From assembly GCA_965213775.1 (NCBI GenBank), contig CBDCAC010000002.1:248001-312000 (forward strand): a stretch of 64,000 nt of DNA, written 5' to 3'. This document shows positions 57,817 through 64,000 of this stretch, piece after piece. This DNA is from Lichenicoccus sp965213775. Lineage in GTDB: Bacteria; Pseudomonadota; Alphaproteobacteria; Acetobacterales; Acetobacteraceae. The first letter of the stretch is position 1. The number at the start of each line of letters is the position of its first letter. The notes beneath the pieces are model-generated. The model was not told where the DNA came from. It saw nothing but the letters and a program-made list of their open reading frames with translations, and ran no database searches. The translations under genes and the position numbers were made by a program.

Positions 57817-57838
57817 GAGCGCCACCGCGGCGCTCTTT
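57817..57838 (+). terminator. Hairpin with short T-run between nadQ-like gene and nadA
   Basis: GAGCGCC (57817-57823) and GGCGCTC (57829-57835) form a 7-bp stem with loop ACCGC, followed by TTT. It resembles a factor-independent terminator for the regulator gene, or a leader hairpin of nadA, since the predicted nadA start of transcription lies about at its 5' foot. Confidence 0.5.
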
Positions 57839-57848
57839 CGTGGCCCGC

Positions 57849-57871
57849 TTTATACTCACGTTGAGTATTAA
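57849..57871. promoter_or_regulatory. Operator-like inverted repeat in front of nadA (site 2)
   Basis: Arms TTTATACTCA (57849-57858) and TGAGTATTAA (57862-57871) are inverse at 9 of 10 positions around a cgt spacer. The site ends at the AAGGA ribosome site of nadA and lies ten bases before its ATG. It is the better of two copies and is the natural target of the adjacent NadQ-like regulator. Confidence 0.72.
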
Positions 57872-57880
57872 GGATGCAAG

Positions 57881-58870
57881 ATGCTGCAGGAACTGCCGAC
57901 CCGCACCGATGCTCTCTACGACCGCGTCCGGCGCGTCGTGCCGCCGGCCGAATGGCGCCTGTTCGAGGATGATGTCGACGCCATCCTGCGGCTGAAGCGC
58001 GAGCGGCGCGCCGTGGTGCTGGCGCACAACTACCAGACCCCGGAGATCTTCCACTGCGTGGCCGACATCGTCGGCGACAGCCTCGCCCTGGCGCGCGAGG
58101 CGCAGAACCTCGACGCCGACGTGATCGTCATGGCGGGCGTTCACTTCATGGCCGAGACCGCCAAGCTGCTCAACCCGACCAAGCGGGTGCTGATCCCCGA
58201 CCTGCGCGCCGGCTGCTCGCTGGCAGAATCGATCACCGCCGACGACGTGCGCCTGCTGCGCCGGCGCCATCCGGGCGTGCCGGTGGTCACCTACGTCAAC
58301 ACCTCGGCCGCGGTGAAGGCGGAGAGCGACGTCTGCTGCACCTCGGGCAATGCGCGCCGCGTGGTCGAGGCGATCAGCCGCGCGTGGGGCGTGGGCCGCG
58401 TGATCATGATCCCCGACGAGTTCCTGGCCCAGAACATCGCCCGCGAGACCGGGATCGAGATGATCACCTGGGCGGGCCACTGCGAGGTGCATGAGCGCTT
58501 CACCCCGGGCGAGATCCGCCGCCTGCGCGCCGACCATCCCGGCATCGTGGTGCTGGCGCATCCGGAGTGTCCGCCCGAGGTGGTGGCGGAGGCCGACTAC
58601 GCCGGCTCCACCGCCGGCATGTCGGAGTACGTCGCCAGCGGGCGCGCGCGCCAGGTCGTGCTGATCACCGAGTGCTCGATGAGCGACAACCTCGCGGTGC
58701 AGCATCCCGATATCGATTTCGTGCGTCCCTGCAACCTGTGTCCGCACATGAAGCGGATCACGCTGGCCAACCTGCGCGGCAGCCTGGAGGGCATGACCCA
58801 CGAGGTGTTCATCGAGCCGCACCTCGCGGTGCGCGCGCGCCAGGCGGTCGAGCGGATGCTCGCGATATGA
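57881..58870 (+). CDS. nadA: Quinolinate synthase
   Basis: NadA condenses iminoaspartate with dihydroxyacetone phosphate to quinolinate, using a 4Fe-4S cluster with one open iron site. The product has 329 residues. The likely cluster cysteines are C112 (AGCSLAES), C201 (GHCEVH) and C287 (CNLCPHMK). Substrate-binding motifs VLAHNYQTPEIF and STAGMSEYV are present. AAGGA lies seven bases before the ATG. The stop overlaps the nadB start as ATGA, leading the de novo NAD operon nadA-nadB-nadC. Confidence 0.97.
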   Translation: MLQELPTRTDALYDRVRRVVPPAEWRLFEDDVDAILRLKRERRAVVLAHNYQTPEIFHCVADIVGDSLALAREAQNLDADVIVMAGVHFMAETAKLLNPTKRVLIPDLRAGCSLAESITADDVRLLRRRHPGVPVVTYVNTSAAVKAESDVCCTSGNARRVVEAISRAWGVGRVIMIPDEFLAQNIARETGIEMITWAGHCEVHERFTPGEIRRLRADHPGIVVLAHPECPPEVVAEADYAGSTAGMSEYVASGRARQVVLITECSMSDNLAVQHPDIDFVRPCNLCPHMKRITLANLRGSLEGMTHEVFIEPHLAVRARQAVERMLAI

Positions 58871-60408
58871 CCGCCTTCCTCCCCTCGGGCCGGCCGGTCA
58901 TCGCCGGCAGCGGCCTCGCCGGCCTGATCGTGGCCCTGCGGCTGTCGCCGCGCCCCTGCGTGCTGCTCAGCATGGCCCCGCTCACGACCGAAGCCTCGAG
59001 CGCCTGGGCACAGGGCGGCATCGCCGCCGCGGTCGGCGGGGACGACGCGCCCGCTCTGCAGGCGGCCGACACGCTGGCCGCCGGTGACGGGCTGTGCGAC
59101 GCGGACGCCGTGCGCCGCATCGTCGAGGCCGGTCCGCAGGCGATCGAGCGGCTCGCCGGGCTCGGCGTGCGCTTCGATTGCGACGCCGGCGGCGCGCTGT
59201 CGCTCGGGCTGGAGGCCGCGCATGGCCGCCGGCGCATCGTGCATGCCCAAGGCGACGGCACCGGACGCGAGATCATGCGGGCACTCGCCGCCGCGGTGCG
59301 CCGCACGCCCTCGATCACCGTGCTCGAGGGTGCGGCGCTGCTGCGGCTGCTGGTCGAGGACGGCGCGGTGCGAGGGGTCGAGTTCCGCCACCATGACCGC
59401 ATCCGGCGGCTGCGCAGCACCCAGGTGGTGATCGCCACCGGCGGGCTCGGCGGGTTGTTCCTGGACACCACCAACCCGCTCGGCTCGACCGGTGCCGGGG
59501 CCGCGATCGCGGCGCGCGCCGGTGCGGCACTCGGCGACCTGGAGTTCATACAGTTCCATCCGACCGCACTCGCGGCAGCGGGGCGAGGCCGCGCCGGAGC
59601 CGCGCCGATGCCGCTGGTCAGCGAGGCGGTGCGCGGCGAGGGGGCGGTGCTGATCGACGAGACCGGCGCGCGCTTCGTCGACGAGCTGGCGCCGCGCGAC
59701 GTGGTCTCGCGCGCGGTCTGGCGGCATCTGGCGCTCGGCCACCAGGTCTGCCTCGATGCGCGGGCCGCGCTGGGCTCGCGCTTCCACGCACGCTTCCCCG
59801 GGATCACCGCCTCCTGCCTTGCGCACGGCATCGATCCGGCGCTCGCGCCGATCCCGATCCGGCCGGCGGCGCACTATCACATGGGCGGCATCGCGGTGGA
59901 TGCGGACGGGCGCAGCACGCTGCCGGGCCTGTGGGCCTGCGGCGAGGCGGCCTGCACCGGCCTGCACGGCGCCAACCGGCTGGCCAGCAACTCGCTGCTG
60001 GAAGCCGCGGTCTGCGGCGGCCGCGTGGCAGAGTCGATCGAGGGCAGCGTCGCCGCCGCCCTCCCGGCGATGCGACCGGCGGCGCCCCAGGCTGCGCCCC
60101 CGGGGGTCGTGCCGGAGCGCGCGCTGGAGACGGTGCGCCGGGTGATGTCGCGCGATGTCGGCGTGCTGCGCGATGGCGAGGGGCTGCGGCGGGCGCAGGC
60201 CGAGCTGGCCGAGCACGCGCCGGTCTCGGATGCGGCGCTGCTGGCGCTGATGGTCGCGCAAGCCGCCGATGCGCGTCGCGAGAGCCGCGGCGGCCATTTC
60301 CGCACCGATCATCCCGCCGCCGGGCCAGACGCGGTGCGCACCCTGAGCTACGCGCAGGACGCGCTGTCGGCGGCGGGTGCCGCGCCGTCGCGCAGGCGCG
60401 CGTCGTGA
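58867..60408 (+). CDS. nadB: L-aspartate oxidase
   Basis: NadB oxidises L-aspartate to iminoaspartate with FAD, feeding NadA. The product has 513 residues. The FAD loop is VIAGSGLAGLIVALRL near the N-terminus, followed by SSAWAQGGIAAAV, the substrate-site HAQGDGTGREIM, FIQFHPTAL, and the catalytic REL-type region GARFVDELAPRDVVSRAV and HYHMGGIAVDADGRSTLPGLWACGEAACTGLHGANRLASNSLLEA. The ATG at 58867 overlaps the nadA stop. Confidence 0.96.
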   Translation: MTAFLPSGRPVIAGSGLAGLIVALRLSPRPCVLLSMAPLTTEASSAWAQGGIAAAVGGDDAPALQAADTLAAGDGLCDADAVRRIVEAGPQAIERLAGLGVRFDCDAGGALSLGLEAAHGRRRIVHAQGDGTGREIMRALAAAVRRTPSITVLEGAALLRLLVEDGAVRGVEFRHHDRIRRLRSTQVVIATGGLGGLFLDTTNPLGSTGAGAAIAARAGAALGDLEFIQFHPTALAAAGRGRAGAAPMPLVSEAVRGEGAVLIDETGARFVDELAPRDVVSRAVWRHLALGHQVCLDARAALGSRFHARFPGITASCLAHGIDPALAPIPIRPAAHYHMGGIAVDADGRSTLPGLWACGEAACTGLHGANRLASNSLLEAAVCGGRVAESIEGSVAAALPAMRPAAPQAAPPGVVPERALETVRRVMSRDVGVLRDGEGLRRAQAELAEHAPVSDAALLALMVAQAADARRESRGGHFRTDHPAAGPDAVRTLSYAQDALSAAGAAPSRRRAS

Positions 60409-61265
60409 CGGCGCTGCCGGACATCATGCTCGAGCCGCTGGTGCGGGCCGGCCTGCTGGAGGATCTCGGCCGCGCCGGCGACATCACCACCGACACGATC
60501 GTGCCGCCCGACCTGCGCTCGCGGGTGGTGCTGACGGCGCGCGATCCGGGGGTGATCGCGGGGCTGGCCCTCGCCCGGCTGGCCTTCTGCCTGGTCGAGC
60601 CGGCGCTGCGCTTCACCGCCCAGGTCGCGGATGGCGGCAGGGTGGAACCGGGCGAGGTGATCGCCAGCCTCGAGGGGCCGTCGCGCGGCATCCTGATGGG
60701 CGAGCGGGTGGCGCTGAACTATCTGTGCCATCTCAGCGGCATCGCGACCGCGACCGCCCGGCTGGTGCACGCGGTGCGCCACACCGGGGCGCGCATCTGC
60801 TGCACGCGCAAGACGATCCCGGGCCTGCGCGCGGTGCAGAAGGCCGCGGTGCGCGCCGGCGGCGGCAGCAACCACCGCTTCGGTCTGGACGATGCGGTGC
60901 TGATCAAGGACAACCACATCGCCATGGCCGGCGGCGTGGCGGTGGCGATCCGGCGCGCGCGCGGCGGCATCGGTCATCTGGTCAAGATCGAGGTCGAGAC
61001 CGATACGCTGGCGCAGCTCGAGGAGGGGCTTTCGGTGGGCGGGGCCGGCGTCGGCGCCGACGCCTTCCTGCTCGACAACATGGATCCCGCGATGCTGCGC
61101 GAGGCGGTCGCGATGATCGGCGGCCGCGCCGTCGCCGAGGCTTCCGGCCGCATCACCCCGCAGACCGCCCCGGCGATCGCCGAGACCGGCGTCGACCTGA
61201 TCTCCGCCGGCTGGCTGACCCACAGCGTCACCGTGCTGGATATCGGCCTGGACTACGTGGATTAG
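60405..61265 (+). CDS. nadC: Nicotinate-nucleotide pyrophosphorylase (carboxylating)
   Basis: NadC converts quinolinate and PRPP to nicotinate mononucleotide and carbon dioxide. The product has 286 residues. Conserved RVALNYLCHLSGIAT, CCTRKTIPGLRAVQKAAVRAGGGSNHRFGLDDAVLIKDNHI and KIEVETDTLAQLEEGL supply the PRPP and quinolinate contacts. Start codon GTG at 60405 overlaps the nadB stop as GTGA. It ends the operon; a GC hairpin follows nine bases after the stop. Confidence 0.97.
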   Translation: MTALPDIMLEPLVRAGLLEDLGRAGDITTDTIVPPDLRSRVVLTARDPGVIAGLALARLAFCLVEPALRFTAQVADGGRVEPGEVIASLEGPSRGILMGERVALNYLCHLSGIATATARLVHAVRHTGARICCTRKTIPGLRAVQKAAVRAGGGSNHRFGLDDAVLIKDNHIAMAGGVAVAIRRARGGIGHLVKIEVETDTLAQLEEGLSVGGAGVGADAFLLDNMDPAMLREAVAMIGGRAVAEASGRITPQTAPAIAETGVDLISAGWLTHSVTVLDIGLDYVD

Positions 61266-61267
61266 AT

Positions 61268-61316
61268 CGGGGCCTGGGGCCACCGGCCCCAGCGGGTCGA
61301 GGGCAGAGCCCTTGCC
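61268..61316. repeat. Dispersed repeat fragment G1 with 8-bp hairpin after nadC
   Basis: CTGGGGCC (61274-61281) and GGCCCCAG (61285-61292) form an 8-bp stem with an ACC loop, followed by the family right arm GCGGGTCGAGGGCAGAGCCC. It begins three bases past the nadC stop and resembles the right half of copy C. It may end nad transcription. Confidence 0.75.
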
Positions 61317-61322
61317 TTACTT

Positions 61323-61497
61323 CTACCGACGGCCTGGGGGACCGACCGTCAGGAGGCAAGGCTGGGCTCTGCCAAGACCCGCCAAAGGCCGAGGCCTTTG
61401 GAAACCGTCTCAAGATAATCGGATTCTCAGGGCTTCGCCTTGAGCGGGTCCAGGGCAGGGCCCTGGCGCATGGGTCACATGCGAAGGCCGTCGGTAG
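61323..61497. repeat. Dispersed repeat, full-length copy G2 with 13-bp terminal inverted repeats
   Basis: CTACCGACGGCCT (61323-61335) and AGGCCGTCGGTAG (61485-61497) are perfect inverse copies. Between them lie GGCAAGGCTGGGCTCTGCC, CCAAAGGCCGAGGCCTTTGG, a TCAGGGCTTCGCCTTGA hairpin and GCGGGTCCAGGGCAGGGCCC. The 175-base unit has no open frame. It aligns with copy A end to end, so this is probably the parental form of the family. Confidence 0.9.
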
Positions 61498-61506
61498 TGG
61501 ATTGTC

Positions 61507-62355
61507 CTACTGCCAGAGCGCCCCAAGGATGCGATCGAAGGAAGGCGGATCGAACCGATCCAGCCCGCATCCTGGCGTCGCCGTCAGCTCGCCGAACAAC
61601 AGCCGCGCCGGGGTGTCGTAGAAGTCCGCGCGGACGAAGTCGAGACCGCGCCCCAGCGCCTCGGCCGCCTCGATCATCTGCGCCAGGTGCGGCGGCGGCG
61701 CCACCTGCCGCCTGAGGCTAGAGTAGACGAAGCGCACCTCGACCGGATGCCAGTCGCGATCCATCAGCATGTGCGCGCGCACCGCGAAGCGCCCCATGGT
61801 CACCAGGACAAAGGCGACCCGGCCGGCGAACACGAACAGCTTGTAGTCGTTCGGCGCGAGGCCGCTGCCGTCGTCGATCAGCTCCTCGACCAGGATGCGC
61901 GGGGCGATGTCGCGGTAGATCCATTCGCGCGTCATCGCGTAGTAGCTCTGCCCGAGCCAGCGCCTGCAGGTCTGCCGCAGCGACGCGCGGTCGAGCCGGC
62001 CCTTGTCGAGGACGATCTCCACCCAGCCGGAGCCGTGGGTCGGCTTGACCACGAAGCGCTCCGGAAGGATGTCGAAGGGGATCGCGTCTGGATCGGTGCC
62101 GACCCAGTACAGCTCCGGCAGGATGTGCGCCCCGACCCGCTCGCGCACGTAGTCCCGCACAAGGTACTTGTCCGCCGCCATCGTCATCCAGGGCCTGCGC
62201 CCGAAGACGATGCGGTGCAGCACCTTCTCGTTGAAGGTCCGCGGCCTGATCAGGTTGGGGATCCTGCGGTGGGTCCGGCCGTAGCGGACCGCCAGGACGA
62301 GCCAGTCCGGCGCGGCCCTGCTGAGCCGCGCCCTGACCCGGCCGAGGCGGTTCAG
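61507..62355 (-). CDS. TupA-like ATP-grasp protein (probable CTG start)
   Basis: TupA-like ATP-grasp proteins are found with surface polysaccharide and polyamide synthesis genes; the substrate here is unknown. Family sequence is already clear upstream of the first conventional start (GTG at 62223): the in-frame stretch NLIRPRTFNEKVLHRIVFGRRP is the standard TupA opening and needs an earlier start. No ATG, GTG or TTG exists in that open stretch, but CTG at 62355 overlaps the preceding stop as CTGA, matching the other junctions here. This gives 282 residues. ATP-grasp motifs FVVKPTHGSGW and NDYKLFVFAGRVAFV follow. Confidence 0.7.
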   Translation of the reverse strand: MNRLGRVRARLSRAAPDWLVLAVRYGRTHRRIPNLIRPRTFNEKVLHRIVFGRRPWMTMAADKYLVRDYVRERVGAHILPELYWVGTDPDAIPFDILPERFVVKPTHGSGWVEIVLDKGRLDRASLRQTCRRWLGQSYYAMTREWIYRDIAPRILVEELIDDGSGLAPNDYKLFVFAGRVAFVLVTMGRFAVRAHMLMDRDWHPVEVRFVYSSLRRQVAPPPHLAQMIEAAEALGRGLDFVRADFYDTPARLLFGELTATPGCGLDRFDPPSFDRILGALWQ

Positions 62356-62711
62356 CGCTGCACGCCGGCCGCGATCGGGCTCTGGTCGCCCTGCAGGCCC
62401 GGATTGACCGGCGGCACCGGGTTGGCATCCAGGTAGGCGTGGCCGAACCGTCCGATCGGCGCACCGGTGGCGGCGTCGCGCAGCGTATCGGCGGGATCGT
62501 GGATCGCCTGGTTCGGCATCGGTGCGGCGCTGAAGCGCTTCTCCCCGTGTACGACCAGGTTCTCCGCGGGCGGCGCCGGCGCGGTGGGCGCGTTCGCCCG
62601 CGCCGGCCGGGCCGGGTGGCGGTGCTTGTGGTCCGACGCCGCCGCATCGCCCGCGGTCAGGCCGAGCCCGGCCAGCAATCCGGCGGCGAGCAGGGCGCGC
62701 GGTCGGCTCAT
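62352..62711 (-). CDS. Small secreted protein of unknown function
   Basis: The product has 119 residues and I do not recognise it. A Sec signal peptide (MSRPRALLAAGLLAGLGLTAGDAAA, cut near 25) is followed by a His/Lys-Pro-Ala stretch (SDHKHRHPARPARANAPTAPAPP) and a conserved-looking part with VVHGEKRFSAAPMPNQAIHDPADTLRDAATGAPIGRFGHAYLDANP. There is no cysteine, so no lipoprotein or disulfide. The ATG overlaps the alaS stop (ATGA) and its stop overlaps the TupA-like start, so it is cotranscribed with both. Confidence 0.7.
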   Translation of the reverse strand: MSRPRALLAAGLLAGLGLTAGDAAASDHKHRHPARPARANAPTAPAPPAENLVVHGEKRFSAAPMPNQAIHDPADTLRDAATGAPIGRFGHAYLDANPVPPVNPGLQGDQSPIAAGVQR

Positions 62712-64000
62712 GCGTCGGGTGCCGTCCCGATCAGGCCGCGCACGGCGTCGAAGGCGCGCTCCGCGTGCGCGAGCTCCGAACCGCCCGCCTGCGCCATCTC
62801 GCGCCGGCCGCCGCCGCCGCGGCCGCCGATCGCGGCCGCGGCGGCGCGCACCAGGGCGACCGCGTCGAGCCGAGCGGTCAGGTCGGCGGACACCGCGACG
62901 ACGATGCTGCCCTTGCCGTCGGCGGTGGAGAGCAGCGCCACCACGCCCGAACCGATCTGCGTGCCGATCGCCTCCGCCAGGCCCTTGAGCTCGCGCGCCG
63001 GCACGTCGCCCAGGTTGCGCGCCACCAGGGCCACGCCGCCGATCCGCTCGGGCGCCGGCGACGCGTCGCCCGGGCCGCCGAGGGCGATCCGGCGCTGCAG
63101 CTCCGAGACCTGCCGCTCCAGCGCCCGGCGCTCCTCGACCAGCCTGGCCACGCGATCCGGCAGCTCCGCCGCAGGCACGCGCAGCAGGCTCGCGGCTTGC
63201 GTGAGGCGCTGCTCGGCGAGGGCGACCGCCTGCTCGGCGGCGCGACCGGTGACCGCCTCGATGCGCCGCACGCCGGCGGCGACCCCGGTCTCGGAGGTGA
63301 TGCGGAACAGGCCGATATCGCCGGTGCGCGCGACATGGGTGCCGCCGCACAGCTCGATCGAGTAGGCGCCGCGGCCGTCCGCCGGCTCGGAGGCCGGGTC
63401 AGGCGGCGGGTCCGGCAATCCCATCGAGACGACGCGCACCTCGTCGCCGTATTTCTCGCCGAACAGCGCCATCGCACCCTGCCGCACCGCCTGTTCGGGC
63501 GTCATCAGCCGGGTGCTGACGACGCTGTTCTCGCGGATCCGCCGGTTCACCTCCGCCTCCACCAGGGCGAGCTCGTCGGCCTCGATCGGTCGCGGCTGGC
63601 TGACGTCGAAGCGCAGCCGGTCGGGGGCGTTGAGGCTGCCCTTCTGCGCGACGTGGCTGCCCAGGCGGCGGCGCAGCGCCTCGTGCAGCAGGTGGGTCGC
63701 GGAATGATGCGCGCGTATGCCGGCGCGGCGGTCGTGATCCACCGTCGCGGTCACCGGCAGGCCGCGCCTCGCCTCGCCCTCGACCACGCGCCCGGCATGC
63801 ACGAACAGCTCGCCCAGCTTCTTGTGGGTGTCGTCGATCTCGATGCGCAGCCCGGGCCCGGTGATGCGGCCGGCGTCGCCGACCTGGCCGCCGCTCTCGG
63901 CGTAGAACGGCGTCTGGTTGAGCAGCACGCCGACGCGCTCGCCCACCGCGGCGCGATCGCGGATCTCGCCGTCCACGATCAGCGCGGTGATCTCGGCGTC
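62708..64000 (-). CDS. alaS: Alanine--tRNA ligase (3' part, cut by window edge)
   Basis: About 430 C-terminal residues are visible. The editing domain contains QTPFYAESGGQVGD, the zinc ligands in HHSATHLLHEALRR and the family motif ELCGGTHVARTGDIGLFRI. A coiled coil (LVEERRALERQVSELQRRI) and the DHHA1 domain with GGRGGGGRREMAQAGG end the protein. The reading frame continues past the right edge with family sequence (DAEITALIVDGE), so the 5' two-thirds with the aminoacylation core lie outside. Downstream gene coupled by ATGA. Confidence 0.96.
   Translation of the reverse strand, partial: DAEITALIVDGEIRDRAAVGERVGVLLNQTPFYAESGGQVGDAGRITGPGLRIEIDDTHKKLGELFVHAGRVVEGEARRGLPVTATVDHDRRAGIRAHHSATHLLHEALRRRLGSHVAQKGSLNAPDRLRFDVSQPRPIEADELALVEAEVNRRIRENSVVSTRLMTPEQAVRQGAMALFGEKYGDEVRVVSMGLPDPPPDPASEPADGRGAYSIELCGGTHVARTGDIGLFRITSETGVAAGVRRIEAVTGRAAEQAVALAEQRLTQAASLLRVPAAELPDRVARLVEERRALERQVSELQRRIALGGPGDASPAPERIGGVALVARNLGDVPARELKGLAEAIGTQIGSGVVALLSTADGKGSIVVAVSADLTARLDAVALVRAAAAAIGGRGGGGRREMAQAGGSELAHAERAFDAVRGLIGTAPDA

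Noticed and set aside
62224..62355. A frameshift or pseudogene as the explanation for the missing TupA start
   Set aside because: The upstream stretch is open and in frame with family sequence, and the CTGA junction offers a simple start; no broken motif is seen.

Overview
The window is GC-rich, gene-dense alphaproteobacterial chromosome, most likely Acetobacteraceae (Rhodospirillales side). Three things point there: the block kdsD-lptC-lptA-lptB-rpoN-hpf, an Hsp20 gene followed by a DUF1150 gene, and a NadQ-type regulator beside nadABC. Almost all genes are housekeeping. No phage, transposase, CRISPR or secretion locus is visible. No gap exceeds 300 bases. Many neighbouring genes overlap by 1-8 bases (TGATG, ATGA, GTGA, TTGA), so operons are tightly coupled.

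Layout. 1-1913 (minus): asd, a DUF4269 gene and the start of sdhC. 2024-5310 (plus): zwf, then an SsuC/SsuB-like ABC permease and ATPase with no binding protein. 5329-7658 (minus): a PAS protein with a degenerate GGDEF domain, and a DUF2336-like partner. 7828-10462 (plus): dapD, dapE and a membrane protein. 10636-12897 (minus): def-fmt-truA. 13055-13932 (plus): hsp20 behind an RpoH-like promoter, then DUF1150. 13958-20807 (minus): tRNA-Leu(CAG), an RNase D-like gene, kdsD, lptC, lptA, lptB, rpoN and hpf, joining LPS precursor synthesis and export to sigma-54 and ribosome hibernation. 21012-29313 (plus): an NDUFA9-like dehydrogenase, gltD-gltB and a lone solute-binding protein. 29412-35829 (plus): PiT phosphate transporter, AI-2E family permease, M3B oligopeptidase and ABC1 kinase. 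35860-39823: a glycosyltransferase diverging from an ABC exporter, then a GntR/FCD regulator. 39884-41727 (minus): minC-minD-minE. 41907-46581: glutathione transferase, YeeZ-like SDR, a convergent hydrolase and two glycosyltransferases. 46665-49906 (plus): thrS, infC and a NUDIX hydrolase. 50023-56708: a PEP-CTERM protein, glyQ-glyS, a DUF2076 protein, an exonuclease/phosphatase and a carbonic anhydrase. 56783-61265 (plus): nadQ-like regulator and nadA-nadB-nadC. 61507-64000 (minus): alaS (3' part), a small secreted protein and a TupA-like ATP-grasp gene.

The most notable signals lie between or at the edges of genes. Two operator-like inverted repeats lie in front of nadA. A dispersed intergenic repeat with nested hairpins occurs at eight places, one copy having perfect 13-bp terminal inverted repeats. 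infC appears to start at ATA, and the TupA-like gene at CTG inside a CTGA overlap. The GGDEF protein has lost its catalytic glutamate, keeps its RxxD site and carries an in-frame 27-bp tandem repeat. I found no clearly new multi-gene system.
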